Below, piece by piece: positions 15,054 through 22,968 of a stretch of 41,271 nucleotides of DNA. Position 1 is the stretch's first letter, and each line of letters begins with the position of its first letter. A program made the position numbers and the translations under genes. Source of the DNA: an uncultured Collinsella sp. (GTDB taxonomy: Bacteria; Actinomycetota; Coriobacteriia; Coriobacteriales; Coriobacteriaceae); assembly GCA_902462065.1 (NCBI GenBank), contig CABQAK010000017.1, forward strand, positions 1 to 41,271, given 5' to 3'. The notes under the pieces are model-generated. The model did no database searches, was not told the origin of the DNA, and saw nothing but the letters and a program-made list of their open reading frames with translations.

Positions 15054-16571
15054 ATGTCGAGTCCGACACAAGAGAAGCTAACTCTGATGCGCTATATAGA
15101 GTTGCTCGAGGAAGATGACCTTGTTGTTTCCAGACCGAGCGCTTCGTGCGACCAGCGCATTGAGTTTGCAACTGACGACTCGCGCCGGGTGCGTCCGGGC
15201 ACGTTGTTTGTCTGCAAGGGCCGCGCGTTTAAGCGTGAGTACCTGCTTTCGGCAATCTCCGATGGCGCCGTGGCCTACGTTTCCGAGGTCGATTACGATG
15301 TTGATCTTCCCGCGGTGATTGTGAGCGATATTCGTCGCACGCTCGCCGTGGTGGCAGATGCCTTTTATGGGCATCCGTCGGGTAAGGTGAAGGTCTGCGC
15401 CTTTACAGGCACCAAGGGCAAGTCGACCTGCAGCTTTTATCTGCGCGGCATTCTCGCCAACGAGGCCAAGCTTACGGGCTGTCATCGACCCGCTCTTAAT
15501 ACGGGCATTGAGTTCGACGACGGCATCGAGGCAGGCCCTTCCAAACTGACGACTCCCGAATCCTTTCTGCTGCAGTCTCGCATCGCGCATGCTGCGGAGG
15601 CGGGTGCCCCGTGGCTGGTTATGGAGGCATCGAGCCAGGGCCTCAAATACGAGCGCACGGGCAAGATCGCCTTTGAAGTCGGCGCCTTTACCAATATCGG
15701 CGAGGATCACATTTCGCCGATTGAGCATCCGACGCTCGAGGATTACTTTGCCAGCAAACTCAAAATCTTCTCGCAGAGCCGTTTTGCCGTGGTCAATCTC
15801 GATATGGATAAAGTCGATCGCGTGCTCGAGGCGGCATCTCGTTGCGAACGTACGGTGACGTTCTCCCTGACCGACGAGCGTGCCGACGTGCTTGCGCTGG
15901 CGATTCGCAATGGCGACTGCGGCGTGGTGGCAACGGTGCGCACGCCCCGCTTTACGCGCGACATTGTGATTCCCACGCCGGTTAAGTTCAATGTCTCCAA
16001 TGCGCTTGCCGCTATTGCCTGCGCCGAGGCCCTGGGCATTTCCGAAGAGGGTATCGTCCACGGCTTTGAGGGCGTCTTCGTTCCCGGCCGTATGGAGCTC
16101 TATCCGTCCGTATCGGGCAAAATCCTGGGCATCGTCGATTTTGCACATAACGGCATGAGCCTCGAGACGCTCCTGCGCGACTTGCGCGAGAACTATCCCG
16201 AGCGCGAGCTGGCGGTTGTATTTGGCGCTACGGGCGGTAAGGGTGTCGATCGACGCACCACGATGGGCATCGCCGCTGGCAAGTATGCCGACCGAATCGT
16301 GATTACCGAGGATGACCCCGGCCCCGAGGATGTCGAGGATATTTGCGCCGAGATCGCGCGCAACGTTCAAGCGCAGGGAAATGATAACTGGCAAATCGTG
16401 ACTGATCGCGTTGCCGCTATCGAGACTGCCGTGCGCGAAACTGTCCGTCCTGCCGTGGTCATCGTGACCGGTAAGGGCGAGGAAGAGCGTATGCTGCGCA
16501 AGAACGGACCCGAGCCTTGCGAGCGCGACGGTTCGATTCTCAAGCGCACCCTTGCGGCGTACGACGCCTAA
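15054..16571 (+). CDS. murE: MurE-type UDP-N-acetylmuramyl peptide ligase
   Basis: Mur ligase adding the third residue of the peptidoglycan stem peptide. 505 residues with the ATP loop TGTKGKST (118-125), the substrate loop TTPES and the C-terminal ligase domain. In diaminopimelate-adding MurE the selectivity motif is DNPR; here the equivalent stretch reads EDDPGPED (about 419-426), so the added residue is probably not diaminopimelate and may be a lysine- or ornithine-type amino acid. The start chosen is the ATG at 15054 after GAGAGAGG; the frame is open to 14886 but that stretch is intergenic. It is not next to other mur genes except murI downstream. Confidence 0.85.
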   Translation: MSSPTQEKLTLMRYIELLEEDDLVVSRPSASCDQRIEFATDDSRRVRPGTLFVCKGRAFKREYLLSAISDGAVAYVSEVDYDVDLPAVIVSDIRRTLAVVADAFYGHPSGKVKVCAFTGTKGKSTCSFYLRGILANEAKLTGCHRPALNTGIEFDDGIEAGPSKLTTPESFLLQSRIAHAAEAGAPWLVMEASSQGLKYERTGKIAFEVGAFTNIGEDHISPIEHPTLEDYFASKLKIFSQSRFAVVNLDMDKVDRVLEAASRCERTVTFSLTDERADVLALAIRNGDCGVVATVRTPRFTRDIVIPTPVKFNVSNALAAIACAEALGISEEGIVHGFEGVFVPGRMELYPSVSGKILGIVDFAHNGMSLETLLRDLRENYPERELAVVFGATGGKGVDRRTTMGIAAGKYADRIVITEDDPGPEDVEDICAEIARNVQAQGNDNWQIVTDRVAAIETAVRETVRPAVVIVTGKGEEERMLRKNGPEPCERDGSILKRTLAAYDA

Positions 16572-16604
16572 GACCAGAAACCCCTTCTACGTAATGGAGT
16601 GACC

Positions 16605-17516
16605 ATGTCCCACAATACCCTGCCGACCGTCGCTGAGCTTTCGGGCGAGATGCGCGAGCGTCTTGCCAAGGTTAAGTACGTCTTTACCGACCTGGACGCC
16701 ACCATGCTCGCGCCCGGCTCGTGCGTGCTGCGCGACAACGACGGCAACCCCTCGACCAAGCTCGTCGAGGCTGTCGTGGCACTTGCCCGCGCCGGCATCC
16801 AGGTGGTCCCCACCTCGGGCCGCAACCGTACTATGATCCACGAGGATGCGCGCGTGCTCGGCCTCAACTCCTACATCGGCGAGATGGGCGGCCTGGTCAT
16901 GTACGATCTCAAGGCCAACGATTGGGAGTATCTGACCGGCGACATGCTCTACGACCCCGCCTGCGGCCTCACACCGCATCAGGTGATCGAGCAGACTGGC
17001 GTGTGCGAGAAGATTCTCGCCCGCTGGCCGCATAAGATCGAGTACCACAATGACATGTCGACTGGCTACAAGTACCGCGAGGTCACCGTCGGCATGCGCG
17101 GCGATGTGCCTGACGACGAGGTCCAGGCCATCCTGGACGAGGCCGGCTGCGGCCTGGTCTGGGCCTGCAACGGTCACCTGACGCATCTGTCCAAGCCGAC
17201 GACGCTCGAGCTCGAACGCGTCGAGGATGGCCGCGCGTTTAACATCAATCCCGCCGGCCTCAACAAGGGCGTTGCCATCGCACGTTTCTGTGAGCACCTG
17301 GGTATCGAGCGCGAGGAGACGCTGGCGCTCGGCGATTCCGAGTCCGACTTCTACATGGCTGACCACGTGGGCACGTTCTGCCTGGTCGAGAACGGTTTGA
17401 CCAGCGCCGGCGCGCCCGAGTTCCTGGATACCTGCGATAACGCCTACGTCACGCGCGGCAAGATTGTCGACGGCTGGGCGGCAACGGCAGAGCTGCTCGT
17501 CGCGGCCCGTTCGTAG
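16605..17516 (+). CDS. HAD-superfamily (Cof-like, IIB) hydrolase
   Basis: Predicted phosphatase of 303 residues. Motif I is DLDAT (nucleophile and acid aspartates), motif II the TSGR segment, motif III the NKG lysine and motif IV GDSESD with metal-binding aspartates. The arrangement with a cap between motifs II and III is typical of Cof/mannosyl-3-phosphoglycerate phosphatase relatives. The ATG at 16605 has GGAG 6 bases upstream; a GTG at 16599 in the same frame is rejected because it overlaps that site. It sits between murE and murI, probably in one transcript. Substrate unknown. Confidence 0.85.
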   Translation: MSHNTLPTVAELSGEMRERLAKVKYVFTDLDATMLAPGSCVLRDNDGNPSTKLVEAVVALARAGIQVVPTSGRNRTMIHEDARVLGLNSYIGEMGGLVMYDLKANDWEYLTGDMLYDPACGLTPHQVIEQTGVCEKILARWPHKIEYHNDMSTGYKYREVTVGMRGDVPDDEVQAILDEAGCGLVWACNGHLTHLSKPTTLELERVEDGRAFNINPAGLNKGVAIARFCEHLGIEREETLALGDSESDFYMADHVGTFCLVENGLTSAGAPEFLDTCDNAYVTRGKIVDGWAATAELLVAARS

Positions 17517-17569
17517 TGCGGTCCTATCGTTCTGAGCCATATCTTTTCGAGAGAGAATCTGGTGAGGTA

Positions 17570-18454
17570 ATGTCCGATATCGAGAATCTGGCAGGTGACA
17601 CGCGTCCGATCGGTGTGTTCGACTCGGGTCTGGGCGGTCTGACGGTTGCACGCGCCATCGCAACGGCGTTGCCGCACGAGTCCGTCTACTACTTTGGCGA
17701 CACCAAGCGCTGCCCCTACGGCACGCGCACCGAGGACGAGGTGCGCTCGTTTGCACTGCAGGCGGGCCGTTGGCTGTCGAAGCACGACGTCAAGATCATG
17801 GTCATCGCCTGCAATACGGCGACCGCTGCGGCCTTGCGTTTGGCCCAGCAGGTGCTCGACGTCCCCGTCATCGGTGTGATCGCACCGGGCGCACGCGCGG
17901 CAATCAACAGCACCCGCACGCGCCGGGTGGGCGTGCTCGCCACCAACCTCACCATTCGCTCAGGCGCTTACACGCGTGCCATTCAGGACCTGGATGCCGG
18001 CGTCGACGTATACGGCTGCCCTGCTTCGAGCTTTGTCGAGGTCGTTGAGCACGAGCTCGCCTCGGGCGCGCATCTGCAAGAGCAGTGGCTCGAGAACGAG
18101 GACATCTTTGATACGCCCGCCGTACGCGCGCTGGTCGGCGCCACGGTTGAACCGCTGCGCGACCACGGCATCGATACCGTGGTACTCGGCTGCACGCATT
18201 TTCCGCTGCTCGTGGGGCCTATTCGCCATGCACTGGGTCCTGGAGTGCGCGTGGTGAGCTCCGCCGAGGAGACCACGCGCGAGCTGACCGATATTCTCAC
18301 GCGCCGCGAGCAGCTGGCGGGCGACGCTGCCGAGCCGCAGCATCGTTTTGCAACGACGGCCGATAACATTGCCGAGTTTGCGGTGGCGGGCAGTTTTATC
18401 TTTGGCCAGCCGCTCAAGAGCATCGAGCATATCGATATCGACGAACTGAAATAG
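17570..18454 (+). CDS. murI: Glutamate racemase MurI
   Basis: Cofactor-independent racemase supplying D-glutamate for peptidoglycan. The two catalytic cysteines are Cys81 in ACNTATAA and Cys208 in GCTHFPLL; the N-terminal GVFDSGLGGLTV block is diagnostic. Length 294 is slightly above the usual 260-285. I chose the ATG at 17570 after GGTGAGG; the frame extends up to 17516 without a better start. Followed by rph and rdgB, the order also known from Bacillus. Confidence 0.96.
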   Translation: MSDIENLAGDTRPIGVFDSGLGGLTVARAIATALPHESVYYFGDTKRCPYGTRTEDEVRSFALQAGRWLSKHDVKIMVIACNTATAAALRLAQQVLDVPVIGVIAPGARAAINSTRTRRVGVLATNLTIRSGAYTRAIQDLDAGVDVYGCPASSFVEVVEHELASGAHLQEQWLENEDIFDTPAVRALVGATVEPLRDHGIDTVVLGCTHFPLLVGPIRHALGPGVRVVSSAEETTRELTDILTRREQLAGDAAEPQHRFATTADNIAEFAVAGSFIFGQPLKSIEHIDIDELK

Positions 18455-18509
18455 ATATAAGGTCACCGATCAAAGGCTCACGTTCGCCTTTTGCCGAAAG
18501 GATATTTCT

Positions 18510-19235
18510 ATGGAGTACATGCAGGTCAATCGTGCCAACGGCCGCGCCGCCGATGAGCTGCGCCCCATCAAGCTTACTCGCGGCGTCATGAAACACGCCC
18601 ACGGTTCGTGCCTGGCCGAGTTTGGCGATACGCGCGTGCTGTGCGCTGCCACCATCGAGGAGGGCGTGCCGGGCTGGCGCAAGGGCGCCAAGGCCGGTTG
18701 GGTAACGGCGGAGTACGCCATGCTGCCGGCATCGACCGGCAAGCGCTGCAAGCGCGAGCACGCCAACCGTAAGGGTCGCTCCATGGAGATTGAGCGTCTG
18801 ATCGGCCGTAGCCTGCGCACCGTCGTCAACATGAAGGCGCTTGGAGAGTACACCGTCACCGTCGACTGTGACGTGATTCAGGCAGACGGCGGCACGCGAA
18901 CGGCGAGCATTACCGGCGCCTGGGTGGCGTTGCACGACGCCCTTGCCATGTGGGTCGAGGCGGGTAAGCTCGAGCGCATCCCGCTCACGGGCCAGGTCGC
19001 CGCGATTTCCATGGGCGTTGTCGACGGCAACACCCTGCTCGATCTGGATTATTCCGAGGACAGTCACGCCGAGGTCGACATGAACCTTGTCGCTACCGAT
19101 ACCGGTGAGATGATCGAGCTCCAGGGCACTGGCGAGCAGGCGCCCTTCGACCGCAAGCGCCTCAATGCCCTGCTCGATTTGGGCGACAAGGGCATTGCCG
19201 AGCTCATCGAGCTCCAGCGCCAAGCCCTCGCCTAA
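18510..19235 (+). CDS. rph: Ribonuclease PH
   Basis: Phosphate-dependent 3' exoribonuclease that trims tRNA 3' ends. 241 residues, standard length. Recognised by RSMEIERLIGRSLR and the phosphate-binding DCDVIQADGGTRTAS blocks. The ATG at 18510 has AAAGGA upstream; a second ATG three codons later is possible. The stop codon runs straight into a palindromic repeat (19234-19270). Confidence 0.96.
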   Translation: MEYMQVNRANGRAADELRPIKLTRGVMKHAHGSCLAEFGDTRVLCAATIEEGVPGWRKGAKAGWVTAEYAMLPASTGKRCKREHANRKGRSMEIERLIGRSLRTVVNMKALGEYTVTVDCDVIQADGGTRTASITGAWVALHDALAMWVEAGKLERIPLTGQVAAISMGVVDGNTLLDLDYSEDSHAEVDMNLVATDTGEMIELQGTGEQAPFDRKRLNALLDLGDKGIAELIELQRQALA

Positions 19236-19270
19236 CCTGCCAAAAAGGGACAGGTTTATTTTGGTAGGTT
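19234..19270. repeat. Dispersed palindromic repeat, family B copy 1
   Basis: Arms AACCTGCCAAAA and TTTTGGTAGGTT flank a core containing GGGACAGGTTTA. The left arm begins inside the rph stop codon. The core matches that of the repeat at 26862-26894 (GGAACAGGTTA). Confidence 0.6.
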
Positions 19271-19380
19271 TTATCTGCGGAAACGCCAAAGCATAAGGCT
19301 GCCGTTGATTGAGAGGGGAGAGAGGTCAAGGTCCTCGTCGTTCTCAACTCGGCATTGCTATAGAGACAAGGAGACCACTC

Positions 19381-20022
19381 ATGGCACTTGAGAAGATCGA
19401 CATCGACACCCTCGACCCGGCGGCGACCATCGTCGTGGCAACGGGCAACGCTCATAAGCTCACCGAGATCGAGGCCATTTTGGGCAAGGTTATGCCCGAG
19501 GTTCGCTTTGTGGCGCTCGGCCAGCTGGGCGATTTTGAGGACCCCGAGGAAAACGGCACGACGTTTTTGGAGAACGCCATCATCAAGGCGCAGGCTGCCG
19601 TCGAAGAGACGGGGCTCATGGCCATTGCCGACGATTCGGGCCTGGTCGTCGACGCGCTGGACGGTGAGCCCGGCGTGTATAGCGCGCGCTACGCGGGCGT
19701 TCACGGCGACGATGCTGCCAACAATGCCAAGCTGCTCGTGAATCTGGAGGGCGTGGCCGACGAGGACCGCACTGCGCGCTTTATGAGTGTCGTCGCGCTC
19801 ATCGACACGGACGGCTTGGTCACCTATGGTGAGGGCGCCTGCGAGGGCGTTATCGCACACGAGGGCCGCGGCGATCACGGCTTTGGCTACGACCCGCTGT
19901 TCCTGCCGATCGACACGCCGGGCAAGACCATGGCCGAGCTGACGGCGGACGAGAAGAACGCCATCAGCCATCGATTCCATGCGCTCGAGCACCTATCCGC
20001 CAAGCTGACGGGCGAGGAGTAG
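19381..20022 (+). CDS. rdgB: Non-canonical purine NTP pyrophosphatase (RdgB/HAM1)
   Basis: Hydrolyses dITP and XTP to the monophosphates, keeping deaminated purines out of DNA and RNA. 213 residues with VATGNAHKL (phosphate loop), GTTFLENA, ADDSGLVVDAL and GYDPLF blocks, all typical. The start is the ATG at 19381 after AAGGAG. Directly upstream of dtd (3 bases apart), both nucleotide/translation quality-control enzymes. Confidence 0.95.
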   Translation: MALEKIDIDTLDPAATIVVATGNAHKLTEIEAILGKVMPEVRFVALGQLGDFEDPEENGTTFLENAIIKAQAAVEETGLMAIADDSGLVVDALDGEPGVYSARYAGVHGDDAANNAKLLVNLEGVADEDRTARFMSVVALIDTDGLVTYGEGACEGVIAHEGRGDHGFGYDPLFLPIDTPGKTMAELTADEKNAISHRFHALEHLSAKLTGEE

Positions 20023-20025
20023 GCC

Positions 20026-20472
20026 GTGCGTGCGGTGGTGCAGCGCGTGCTCAACGCCGGCGTGACGGTCGACGGCGAGTGCGTGGGCAAAATTGGGCGC
20101 GGCTATCTGGTACTGCTGGGCGTGGGCCACGGCGACACGCGCGCCGAGGCCGATAAGCTGTGGGGCAAGCTCCGGGGCTTGCGCATTAACGAGGACGAGA
20201 ACGGCAAGACCAACCTGGCACTTGCCGATGTCGACGGCGAGGTTCTCGTGGTGTCGCAGTTCACGCTGTTCGCCGATTGCCGTCACGGCCGCCGCCCATC
20301 GTTTACGGATGCCGGCGCCCCCGATGTCGCCAACGAGCTCTACGAGTACTTCCTGACGCTTGTGCGCGAGGACGTCGAGCACGTAGCGCATGGCATCTTC
20401 GGCGCCGACATGAAGGTCGACCTCGTCAACGACGGCCCATTCACCATCGTCCTCGATACCGACAATCTGTAA
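20026..20472 (+). CDS. dtd: D-aminoacyl-tRNA deacylase
   Basis: Removes D-amino acids wrongly attached to tRNA. 148 residues, standard length, with the conserved SQFTLFADC block and the C-terminal NDGPFT (Gly-cis-Pro) motif that enforces chirality. Begins with GTG 3 bases after the rdgB stop; GGCGAGGAG at the end of rdgB serves as binding site, so the two are coupled. Its stop abuts a dispersed palindrome. Confidence 0.95.
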   Translation: MRAVVQRVLNAGVTVDGECVGKIGRGYLVLLGVGHGDTRAEADKLWGKLRGLRINEDENGKTNLALADVDGEVLVVSQFTLFADCRHGRRPSFTDAGAPDVANELYEYFLTLVREDVEHVAHGIFGADMKVDLVNDGPFTIVLDTDNL

Positions 20473-20505
20473 GCAGCTAATTTGGGACGGGGCTTTTTTA
20501 GCTAC
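20473..20505. repeat. Dispersed palindromic repeat, family A copy 2
   Basis: Begins right after the dtd stop codon. Arms GCAGCTAA and TTAGCTAC flank TTTGGGACGGGGC and a T-run (TTTTTT). It is the reverse complement of the family A copy at 4228-4250 with a few changes. The T-run suggests it also works as a terminator for the dtd transcript. Confidence 0.6.
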
Positions 20506-20535
20506 TTGCGCGGGGTTGTAGCAGGGTGCTATAGT
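20506..20535 (+). promoter_or_regulatory. Promoter of veg-ispE
   Basis: TTGCGC (20506-20511) and TATAGT (20530-20535) separated by 18 bp, directly after the repeat. Predicted start about 20542. Confidence 0.6.
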
Positions 20536-20555
20536 ATTAGAGTTTTGTCTATCTT

Positions 20556-20575
20556 AGGGGTATTATCCCCTTTTT
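20556..20575 (+). terminator. Terminator-like hairpin in the veg leader
   Basis: AGGGG-TATTAT-CCCCT followed by TTTT, placed about 15 bases after the predicted transcription start and 28 bases before veg. It may act as an attenuator; the stem is only 5 bp. Confidence 0.45.
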
Positions 20576-20602
20576 GAATTGCACCTTCTGGAGGCCCTGT
20601 TC

Positions 20603-20899
20603 ATGGAAGAGATGGAAGTCAATCACGTCGACGACATCCACGAGAAGCTGACCGATATGGTGGGCGATCGCGTTAAGGTGAAGGCCAACATGGGCCGCAC
20701 CCGCGTCGTCGAGCGCATGGGCACCATCAAGAGCGTCCATCCGGCAGTCTTTATCGTCGAGGTCGACGAGCGCCGTGGCCGCAAGTCGCGTCAGTCCTAC
20801 CAGTATATTGATGTTCTCACCGGCCAGGTCGAGCTGTTCGACCCCGAGAGCGGCGAGCACATCTTTACCCCGCTCGGCAATCAGCTCGAGGAGCACTAG
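20603..20899 (+). CDS. veg: Veg family protein
   Basis: Small protein, 98 residues, of the Veg family, which in Bacillus is highly transcribed and linked to biofilm and spore outgrowth; its biochemical role is not settled. The KVKANMGR-R stretch and the small SH3-like barrel pattern match the family. ATG at 20603 after CTGGAGG. The neighbour ispE follows by two bases, and veg lies near ispE in Bacillus too, which supports the call. Confidence 0.85.
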   Translation: MEEMEVNHVDDIHEKLTDMVGDRVKVKANMGRTRVVERMGTIKSVHPAVFIVEVDERRGRKSRQSYQYIDVLTGQVELFDPESGEHIFTPLGNQLEEH

Positions 20900-20901
20900 C
20901 G

Positions 20902-21798
20902 GTGACCGATTGGTCCCTGACTCTTTCCGCGCCGGCAAAGATCAACCTCTACCTGGGTGTTCATACCGAGCGTGACGACCGCGGCTACCACAAGGTCGAT
21001 TCCCTGATGGCAGCCGTCGGTCTTGTCGATACCGTGACGGTTACGCCGGCACAGGCGCTGACCGTCCAGACGATTCCGGCATCCGACTTTCCCATGCAAA
21101 AGAATACGGCGTATCGTGCGGCCACTGCTATGGCCGAGCATTATGGTCGCGAAGCCAATGTCTGCATCACGATCGAGAAGCGCATCCCGTTGTGTGCCGG
21201 CCTGGGCGGTCCTTCGACGGATGCCGCGGCGGTCATTGTCGCCTTGGCAGAGCTGTGGGGTATCGACCGTGCCGATCCCGCGCTGGACAACATCGCGCGC
21301 GGCATTGGAGCCGACGTTCCCTTCTTTTTGCATGCCAGCCCTGCATTTTACGTGGGTGGGGGAGACGTGCTGGCAACCGAGTACCCCGCACTACCCGCGA
21401 CGCCCGTCGTGCTGGTCAAGCCGCGCGAGGCAAGCGTTTCAACAATTGAAGCCTATCGACGTTTTGACGAGACCCCAGCGCCTGCGGACAAGCCCGGAGC
21501 GATCGCATCTGCCCTTCGCTCGGGAGACGCAGAGGCGGCCTACGCGCTCGTCCACAACAACCTGGGAGTCATTTCCGCGCAGATGGAGCCGCGGATTCAA
21601 ACGGTGCTCGACTGGCTTCGTTCACAGGACGGTACCATTACCGCAAACGTGTGCGGTTCGGGTGCCTGCTCGTTTGCTCTCTGCGATACTGCCGCCACGG
21701 CAGTCAATCTTGCAACAGCCGCTCAACAAAACGGCTGGTGGGCTTATGCAACGGAGCTCGTTTCCGATACGGTTCGCATTGAAGCGCCAAAGAAGTAA
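20902..21798 (+). CDS. ispE: 4-diphosphocytidyl-2-C-methyl-D-erythritol kinase IspE
   Basis: GHMP-type kinase of the MEP isoprenoid pathway, phosphorylating the 2-hydroxyl of CDP-methylerythritol. 298 residues. APAKINLYL at the N-terminus and the ATP loop CAGLGGPSTDAA (about 98-109) identify it; the usual loop is AGLGGGSSDAA, so Pro and Thr replace Gly and Ser here, a mild variation. Begins with GTG two bases after veg, with GAGGAG at the end of veg as ribosome-binding site. Confidence 0.94.
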   Translation: MTDWSLTLSAPAKINLYLGVHTERDDRGYHKVDSLMAAVGLVDTVTVTPAQALTVQTIPASDFPMQKNTAYRAATAMAEHYGREANVCITIEKRIPLCAGLGGPSTDAAAVIVALAELWGIDRADPALDNIARGIGADVPFFLHASPAFYVGGGDVLATEYPALPATPVVLVKPREASVSTIEAYRRFDETPAPADKPGAIASALRSGDAEAAYALVHNNLGVISAQMEPRIQTVLDWLRSQDGTITANVCGSGACSFALCDTAATAVNLATAAQQNGWWAYATELVSDTVRIEAPKK

Positions 21799-21847
21799 AA
21801 ATTTCTCTGGCACACGACGGAAATCTTTGTTACTATAGTCGAGCTAA

Positions 21848-21924
21848 CGGGTTGTGGCTCAGTTTGGTAGAGCACTGCGTTCGGGACGCAGGGGTCGCTG
21901 GTTCAAATCCAGTCAACCCGACCA
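21848..21924 (+). tRNA. tRNA-Pro (anticodon CGG)
   Basis: Complete cloverleaf: acceptor CGGGTTG/CAACCCG, D-arm GCTC..GAGC, anticodon arm CTGCG-TTCGGGA-CGCAG with anticodon CGG, T-arm GCTGG-TTCAAAT-CCAGT, and encoded ACCA. A TATAGT box at 21834-21839 fits a -10 element. Confidence 0.97.
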
Positions 21925-21935
21925 GAGCATGAGGA

Positions 21936-21963
21936 GGGACCGCTTCTTGCGGTCCCTTTTTTT
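21936..21963 (+). terminator. Terminator of tRNA-Pro
   Basis: Perfect stem GGGACCGC / GCGGTCCC with loop TTCTT, followed by seven T. Confidence 0.95.
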
Positions 21964-21971
21964 AGCTATTG

Positions 21972-22000
21972 TTGTGATACCGCGATACCCGCGGTATACT
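21972..22000 (+). promoter_or_regulatory. tatA promoter with embedded palindrome
   Basis: TTGTGA (21972-21977) and TATACT (21995-22000) are 17 bp apart. A perfect palindrome ATACCGCG-ATACC-CGCGGTAT (21977-21997) fills the spacer and overlaps the -10 box, the layout of a repressor operator. Confidence 0.6.
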
Positions 22001-22036
22001 CATTCGAGCTTGTCTCGCTGTATTGTGGAGGTCTAC

Positions 22037-22312
22037 ATGTTTGGACTGAGGGCTCCTGAGCTCATCATTATTCTCGTCGTTGTCCTGATTATCTTTGGGC
22101 CTAAGAACCTGCCGAAGCTCGGTAAGTCCCTCGGCTCTACCGTCAAGAATATCCGCGAGGGTATGGAGGGCGACGATAAGGGCGAAACTAAGCAGGCCGA
22201 GGACGTTGTGGTCGAGGAGTCCAAGGAGGACAAGGAGATCGCAGAGCTCGAGGCCAAGCTCGCTGCTGCCAAGCAAAAGAAGGCAGAGGACAGCGACGCG
22301 GACGCAGAGTAG
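22037..22312 (+). CDS. tatA: Twin-arginine translocase subunit TatA
   Basis: Pore-forming Tat subunit. 91 residues: one N-terminal membrane helix (about residues 7-20), the FGPKNLPKLGKSLG hinge and amphipathic helix, then an acidic Lys/Glu-rich tail. This is the TatA/E pattern. The start is the ATG at 22037 after GTGGAGG; the frame runs back through the upstream tRNA and that portion is not coding. tatC is not adjacent. Confidence 0.93.
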   Translation: MFGLRAPELIIILVVVLIIFGPKNLPKLGKSLGSTVKNIREGMEGDDKGETKQAEDVVVEESKEDKEIAELEAKLAAAKQKKAEDSDADAE

Positions 22313-22337
22313 TCCCATCCCTTTGGGGTGAGCACCT

Positions 22338-22375
22338 GACCGGCTTGCCCGCAGGCTAGCCGGTCTTTTTCGTTT
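22338..22375 (+). terminator. Terminator after tatA
   Basis: Stem GACCGGCT / AGCCGGTC (22338-22345 and 22358-22365) followed by TTTTTCGTTTTT. Confidence 0.88.
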
Positions 22376-22419
22376 TTGTTGACAGTTGATCGTTACATCA
22401 TAGTTGGGGAGATATCCGT

Positions 22420-22890
22420 ATGGACGCAAGCCAGATCGTACTGACCGCTGAGGGCCGCCAGAAGCTCGTCGAGGAGCTCGCTTGGCGTGAGGGCGATTAC
22501 GCCAAGGAGATCGTCGAGGACATCAAGGAAGCCCGCGCGTTCGGCGACCTTTCGGAGAACTCCGAGTACGATGCCGCCAAGGACAAGCAGGCCCAGAACG
22601 CCGCTCGTATCGCCGAGATCCAGGCTATCCTCGCCAACGCTCAGATCGCTGCCAGCACGGGCGACCTGACCGTCTCCATTGGCTCGACTGTTACCCTGGT
22701 CGACCCCAACGGTGAGCTCATCGAGGTCACGCTTGTCGGTACCACCGAGACCAACTCGCTCGAGCACAAGATCTCCAACGAGTCTCCGGTCGGCCACGCC
22801 ATCATTGGTCATGGCGAGGGCGACTCCGTCGAGGTTGTTACGCCTTCCGGCAAGACCCGCATCTACACCATCGCCAAGATCGCACGCTAG
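22420..22890 (+). CDS. greA: Transcription elongation factor GreA
   Basis: Rescues backtracked RNA polymerase by stimulating transcript cleavage. 156 residues: N-terminal coiled coil with the catalytic acidic tip GDLSENSEYDAAKD (about 42-55) and a C-terminal FKBP-like domain ending in the usual GHAIIGHGEGD region (variant of the PVG-ALLG motif). ATG after GGGGAG. A TTGACA at 22379-22384 lies upstream but the -10 is unclear. Followed by a terminator-like hairpin and lysS. Confidence 0.96.
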   Translation: MDASQIVLTAEGRQKLVEELAWREGDYAKEIVEDIKEARAFGDLSENSEYDAAKDKQAQNAARIAEIQAILANAQIAASTGDLTVSIGSTVTLVDPNGELIEVTLVGTTETNSLEHKISNESPVGHAIIGHGEGDSVEVVTPSGKTRIYTIAKIAR

Positions 22891-22918
22891 ACCACGGTCC
22901 CGCGTAAAGGTATGTTTT

Positions 22919-22951
22919 CGCTCCCTGGGACCGAATCCTGGGGAGCGTTTT
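22919..22951 (+). terminator. Hairpin between greA and lysS
   Basis: CGCTCCC / GGGAGCG arms (22919-22925, 22941-22947) followed by TTTT. Ends 18 bases before lysS, so it may be a leaky terminator. Confidence 0.65.
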
Positions 22952-22968
22952 AGTTTGAGGAGCTAACT

